Below the pieces are notes generated by a model that did no database searches, was not told where the DNA came from, and saw only the letters and a program-made list of their open reading frames with translations. Source: Lachnospiraceae bacterium (GTDB lineage: Bacteria > Bacillota > Clostridia > Lachnospirales > Lachnospiraceae). Taken from it: a stretch of DNA of 8,880 bases. Shown piece after piece: positions 7,263 through 8,880 of this stretch (position 1 is its first letter; each line of letters starts with the position of its first letter). A program made the translations under genes and the position numbers. The DNA lies in NCBI GenBank assembly GCA_017961385.1, contig JAGCXJ010000028.1, positions 1 through 8,880 on the forward strand, in the 5' to 3' direction.

Positions 7263-7859
7263 CTATTCTATAGCAGAGTATATTTCTCTTATGACATCGA
7301 TTGCCTCGTCATACATAAAATCTTCGATATATGCTATCGCTTCCTTCAATTTTTCCTTCTGCGTGATCCTGAACGGATAACCCGACAGCTTCTTTGCCAG
7401 CTCCTTTGAGAGTTCATCGTCAAAATCATCCAGTGCTACAAGCAGCTTGTCTGCAGTATCCTTAGCAACATCCGCGGATATTTCATCAGCCGCTCTCACA
7501 TCTCCAAGCTCATCTATAGGACTGAGCTTTTTTATCAGTTCATCATACATTTCAAGTGTCGGCTGCGTTTTCGCATCTATGACCTCGATGTCATTGTTTC
7601 TTGCAGACATCTCGAGTTCTTCAAAAGCTTCACCAAGGCGCATCGCTCCGATCATCCTTGAATTGCTCTTAAGCGCATGAACGGTTATCATGTAGCTTTC
7701 ATAATCTTTGCTTGTTAGATACTCAGCGATCTTGATCCTGTTTTTCTCATAGCTTCCACGGTATCTTTTTATCGCAGACAGATACTTGTCGCTTCCGCCC
7801 GTGTAATCCATTCCGGTTTTTGTATCAAGTCCTATTTCACTTAGCCATGTAATATCCAT
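7263..7859 (-). CDS. Hpt phosphotransfer protein with C-terminal helical extension
   Basis: This is a 198-residue soluble, mostly helical protein. Residues about 20-115 form an Hpt domain: the motif VHALKSNSRMIGA at 60-72 places the phospho-accepting His at H61, followed by the usual LGEAFEELEMSAR helix. Residues about 125-198 are a second helical module (ADKLLVALDDFDDELSKEL, then FMYDEAIDVI) without a phospho-His motif; similar helices follow Hpt domains in clostridial hybrid kinases, as far as I recall. The protein should carry phosphate from the receivers of the two kinases (D365, D698) to D200 of the response regulator, making it the hub of the relay. It starts 9 bases after the response regulator stop, with AAGGAA overlapping that stop and 5 bases before the ATG. 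Having a single stand-alone Hpt gene beside two kinases that lack one suggests that it serves both. Confidence 0.9.
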   Translation of the reverse strand: MDITWLSEIGLDTKTGMDYTGGSDKYLSAIKRYRGSYEKNRIKIAEYLTSKDYESYMITVHALKSNSRMIGAMRLGEAFEELEMSARNNDIEVIDAKTQPTLEMYDELIKKLSPIDELGDVRAADEISADVAKDTADKLLVALDDFDDELSKELAKKLSGYPFRITQKEKLKEAIAYIEDFMYDEAIDVIREIYSAIE

Positions 7860-7868
7860 ACTTATTCC

Positions 7869-8678
7869 TTACCCCAGCACATCTATGATCTTTGCCACAA
7901 GCTCAGATTTCTTTGCAGGCTTTACAACATATCCCTGCGGCATTAATTCTGTTAACGTCTGTATTACGATATGCTTCTCGCTCATGCCCGTCAAAAAGAT
8001 GACCGGTATGCTTTCGCAGCCTTCCATGGTGCGAAGCTCCTTTAGCACCATCGGGCCGTCCTTGTTAGGCATCAGATAATCGAGCAGGATCAGGTCCGGC
8101 TTTTTCTTTTCAAGGAACTTAAAGGCTGCTTCTCCTGATTTGACCGGTGTTACATCATAAAACTCTTCAAGCTGTTCTTTTATGTGAATGAGCTGTTCGG
8201 TATCATCATCAACGACAAGTATCTGCTTCCTTCTGTGTCTTTGCTCAGCTTCCTCATTTACAAACTCTTTGAAAGCGCCCATCTCCTCGTTCATCTTCTT
8301 TTCAAGCTTTTCCTCTATCTCTGTCATCTTTTCATACAGAGCAAACAGAGAAACCGGTCTGGACAAAAAGAAAACCCTGCTAAGTTCTGAATACTTCATA
8401 AAGATCTTCTCATCCTCGTCATTTGCAATGACTATCGCGATGCACAGTCCCCGTTTTGTTGCATCACGCAATACGTCATACGCCTTTACTGTATCAGCCG
8501 TCTCATCTCCAAGACATATGATGACCACCTTGGGAAGCTCTGCTAAAATGATATCGAATATGGCATTTTTAGTCGGACCGCATTTTACGATGAAGTATCC
8601 TCTGTCCTTTTCGAGTCTTTCCGATATATCTCCCGCTACCTTTCGATTCTTTCCCGTTATAAGCACTTTTAATGTCAT
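7869..8678 (-). CDS. Stand-alone response regulator: pseudo-receiver, coiled coil, intact receiver
   Basis: The protein has 269 residues. Residues 1-112 have the length and strand pattern of a receiver (KVLITGK, then VVIICLG, ending FFLSRP) but lack the acidic pair, have C55 at the phospho-acceptor position and R107 in place of the conserved Lys. Residues about 113-150 are a charged, probably coiled-coil linker. Residues 151-269 are a complete receiver: ILVVDDD with D157-D159, phospho-acceptor D200 in LILLDYLMP, T230 and K253. The protein ends with the receiver, and no DNA-binding, GGDEF, EAL, HD-GYP or phosphatase domain is present, so it probably acts by protein contact or as a phosphate sink, like CheY or Spo0F types. 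It is the first gene of the operon. The ATG at 8678 is preceded 8 bases upstream by AAGGA, and a promoter lies just before it. It is most likely the terminal acceptor of the Hpt protein that follows. Confidence 0.9.
   Translation of the reverse strand: MTLKVLITGKNRKVAGDISERLEKDRGYFIVKCGPTKNAIFDIILAELPKVVIICLGDETADTVKAYDVLRDATKRGLCIAIVIANDEDEKIFMKYSELSRVFFLSRPVSLFALYEKMTEIEEKLEKKMNEEMGAFKEFVNEEAEQRHRRKQILVVDDDTEQLIHIKEQLEEFYDVTPVKSGEAAFKFLEKKKPDLILLDYLMPNKDGPMVLKELRTMEGCESIPVIFLTGMSEKHIVIQTLTELMPQGYVVKPAKKSELVAKIIDVLG
8343..8678 (-). other. Degenerate (pseudo) receiver domain of the response regulator
   Basis: Residues 1-112 keep receiver-like spacing: PKVVIIC (49-55) lines up with PDLILLD (194-200) of the intact domain, and SRP (106-108) with VKP (252-254). 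The acidic pair and the phospho-acceptor are gone, so phosphorylation is not expected. Confidence 0.65.
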
Positions 8679-8714
8679 GTTTTCATTCCTTATCTGTATC
8701 AGTTGATATTAAAG

Positions 8715-8743
8715 AGTATAAAATCACAAATATATACTAACAA
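8715..8743 (-). promoter_or_regulatory. Probable sigma-A promoter of the operon
   Basis: On the minus strand TTGTTA (8743-8738) and TATACT (8720-8715) are separated by 17 bases, each close to the consensus, which predicts a start near 8708 and a leader of about 30 bases. This is the only intergenic gap large enough for a promoter. The -35 box overlaps the T-run of the preceding terminator. TATATT at 8734-8729 is a weaker alternative -10. Confidence 0.55.
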
Positions 8744-8775
8744 AAAACAGCACGAAGAATCTCTCCCTCGTGCTG
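8742..8775 (-). terminator. Intrinsic terminator of the upstream gene
   Basis: Read on the minus strand, CAGCACGA pairs with TCGTGCTG (8748-8755 and 8768-8775). Four further pairs, including two G-U wobbles, extend the stem to 12 pairs with a GAGA loop. Six Ts follow directly (8747-8742). On the plus strand the wobbles become A-C mismatches and no T-run follows immediately, so it works for the minus strand. It lies 33 bases after the stop at 8809 and separates that gene from the operon. Confidence 0.85.
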
Positions 8776-8803
8776 AACGGTCGTTTTTCATGTCTAAACG
8801 GTC
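8776..8803. repeat. Two 7-base direct repeats (AACGGTC) 21 bases apart
   Basis: AACGGTC occurs at 8776-8782 and 8797-8803, a start-to-start distance of two helical turns. It lies between the upstream stop codon and the terminator hairpin. It could be chance; no function is claimed. Confidence 0.35.
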
Positions 8804-8808
8804 AATTA

Positions 8809-8880
8809 TTATTTCTTTTTTCTAAATTCCCTTATCTTTGCATTCATTGTCTTTACCTGGCGCAGATAGATAAGATACTG
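8809..8880 (-). CDS. C-terminal 23 codons of an unidentified gene (partial, runs off right edge)
   Basis: An open frame enters from the right edge and ends with TAA at 8811-8809. The visible residues begin QYLIYLRQVKTMNAKIREF and finish with RKKK. It is a strongly basic tail that does not identify a family. It is called coding because the frame is open to the edge and a strong terminator in the same direction follows after 33 bases. The terminator suggests that it belongs to a separate transcription unit from the signalling operon. Confidence 0.55.
   Translation of the reverse strand, partial: QYLIYLRQVKTMNAKIREFRKKK

Noticed and set aside
8188..8706. Plus-strand open frame of 172 codons opposite the response regulator
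   Set aside because: It is antisense to a clear two-receiver gene, its translation is a low-complexity Ser/Phe-rich shadow, and it has no recognisable domain.
8679..8714. Riboswitch or attenuator in the operon leader
   Set aside because: The predicted leader is only about 30 bases, with no stable hairpin and no room for a known riboswitch.
8748..8787. Bidirectional terminator
   Set aside because: On the plus strand the stem loses its wobble pairs and no T-run follows directly; no plus-strand gene ends here.
1..8880. Mobile elements, CRISPR arrays, tRNA or rRNA genes
   Set aside because: No transposase or integrase frame, no regularly spaced repeats and no RNA gene signature was seen; the window is almost fully occupied by the minus-strand operon.

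Overview
This window looks like chromosomal DNA of a Gram-positive anaerobe of the class Clostridia, most likely Lachnospiraceae (Butyrivibrio- or Lachnospira-like). The grounds are moderately low GC by eye, frequent ATA and AGA codons, strong GGAGG-type ribosome binding sites, a DUF3798 lipoprotein, and hybrid kinases with a style of linker and receiver that I associate with that family. The genus is an inference and was not tested.

All genes are on the minus strand, so the region reads from right to left. At the right edge (8809-8880) is the last 23 codons of an unidentified gene, closed by a strong intrinsic terminator (8742-8775). A probable promoter (8715-8743) overlaps the terminator's T-run and starts one tight operon. 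In order of transcription it encodes: (1) a stand-alone response regulator with a degenerate N-terminal receiver and an intact C-terminal receiver but no output domain; (2) an Hpt phosphotransfer protein; (3) a membrane hybrid histidine kinase with an extracellular domain and a 7TM region (7TMR-DISM-like); (4) a soluble hybrid histidine kinase with only a short coiled coil before its kinase core; (5) a FIST-domain protein that overlaps the soluble kinase by 4 bases; (6) a DUF3798 periplasmic-binding-like lipoprotein; (7) the N-terminal half of a membrane protein with a dCache sensor domain, cut by the left edge. Gaps between these genes run from a 4-base overlap to 23 bases. No stretch longer than about 130 bases lacks a gene.

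Together the genes make a plausible complete phosphorelay: kinase His (H68 or H397), kinase receiver Asp (D365 or D698), Hpt His (H61), response regulator Asp (D200). There are several possible inputs: the 7TM kinase, the FIST protein acting on the soluble kinase, the DUF3798 lipoprotein and the dCache receptor. No DNA-binding or enzymatic output domain is visible, so the output is either a protein-protein switch or lies beyond the left edge.

The most unusual signal is at the C-termini of the two kinases. After a complete receiver, each carries a further ~50 residues that align without gaps to the first half (beta1 to beta3) of the operon's own response-regulator receiver, and each stops at or one to five residues past the phospho-acceptor position. 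The soluble kinase keeps the Asp; the 7TM kinase has Phe there. The FIST gene sitting directly after a soluble kinase also resembles the NosP/NahK arrangement of proteobacteria.
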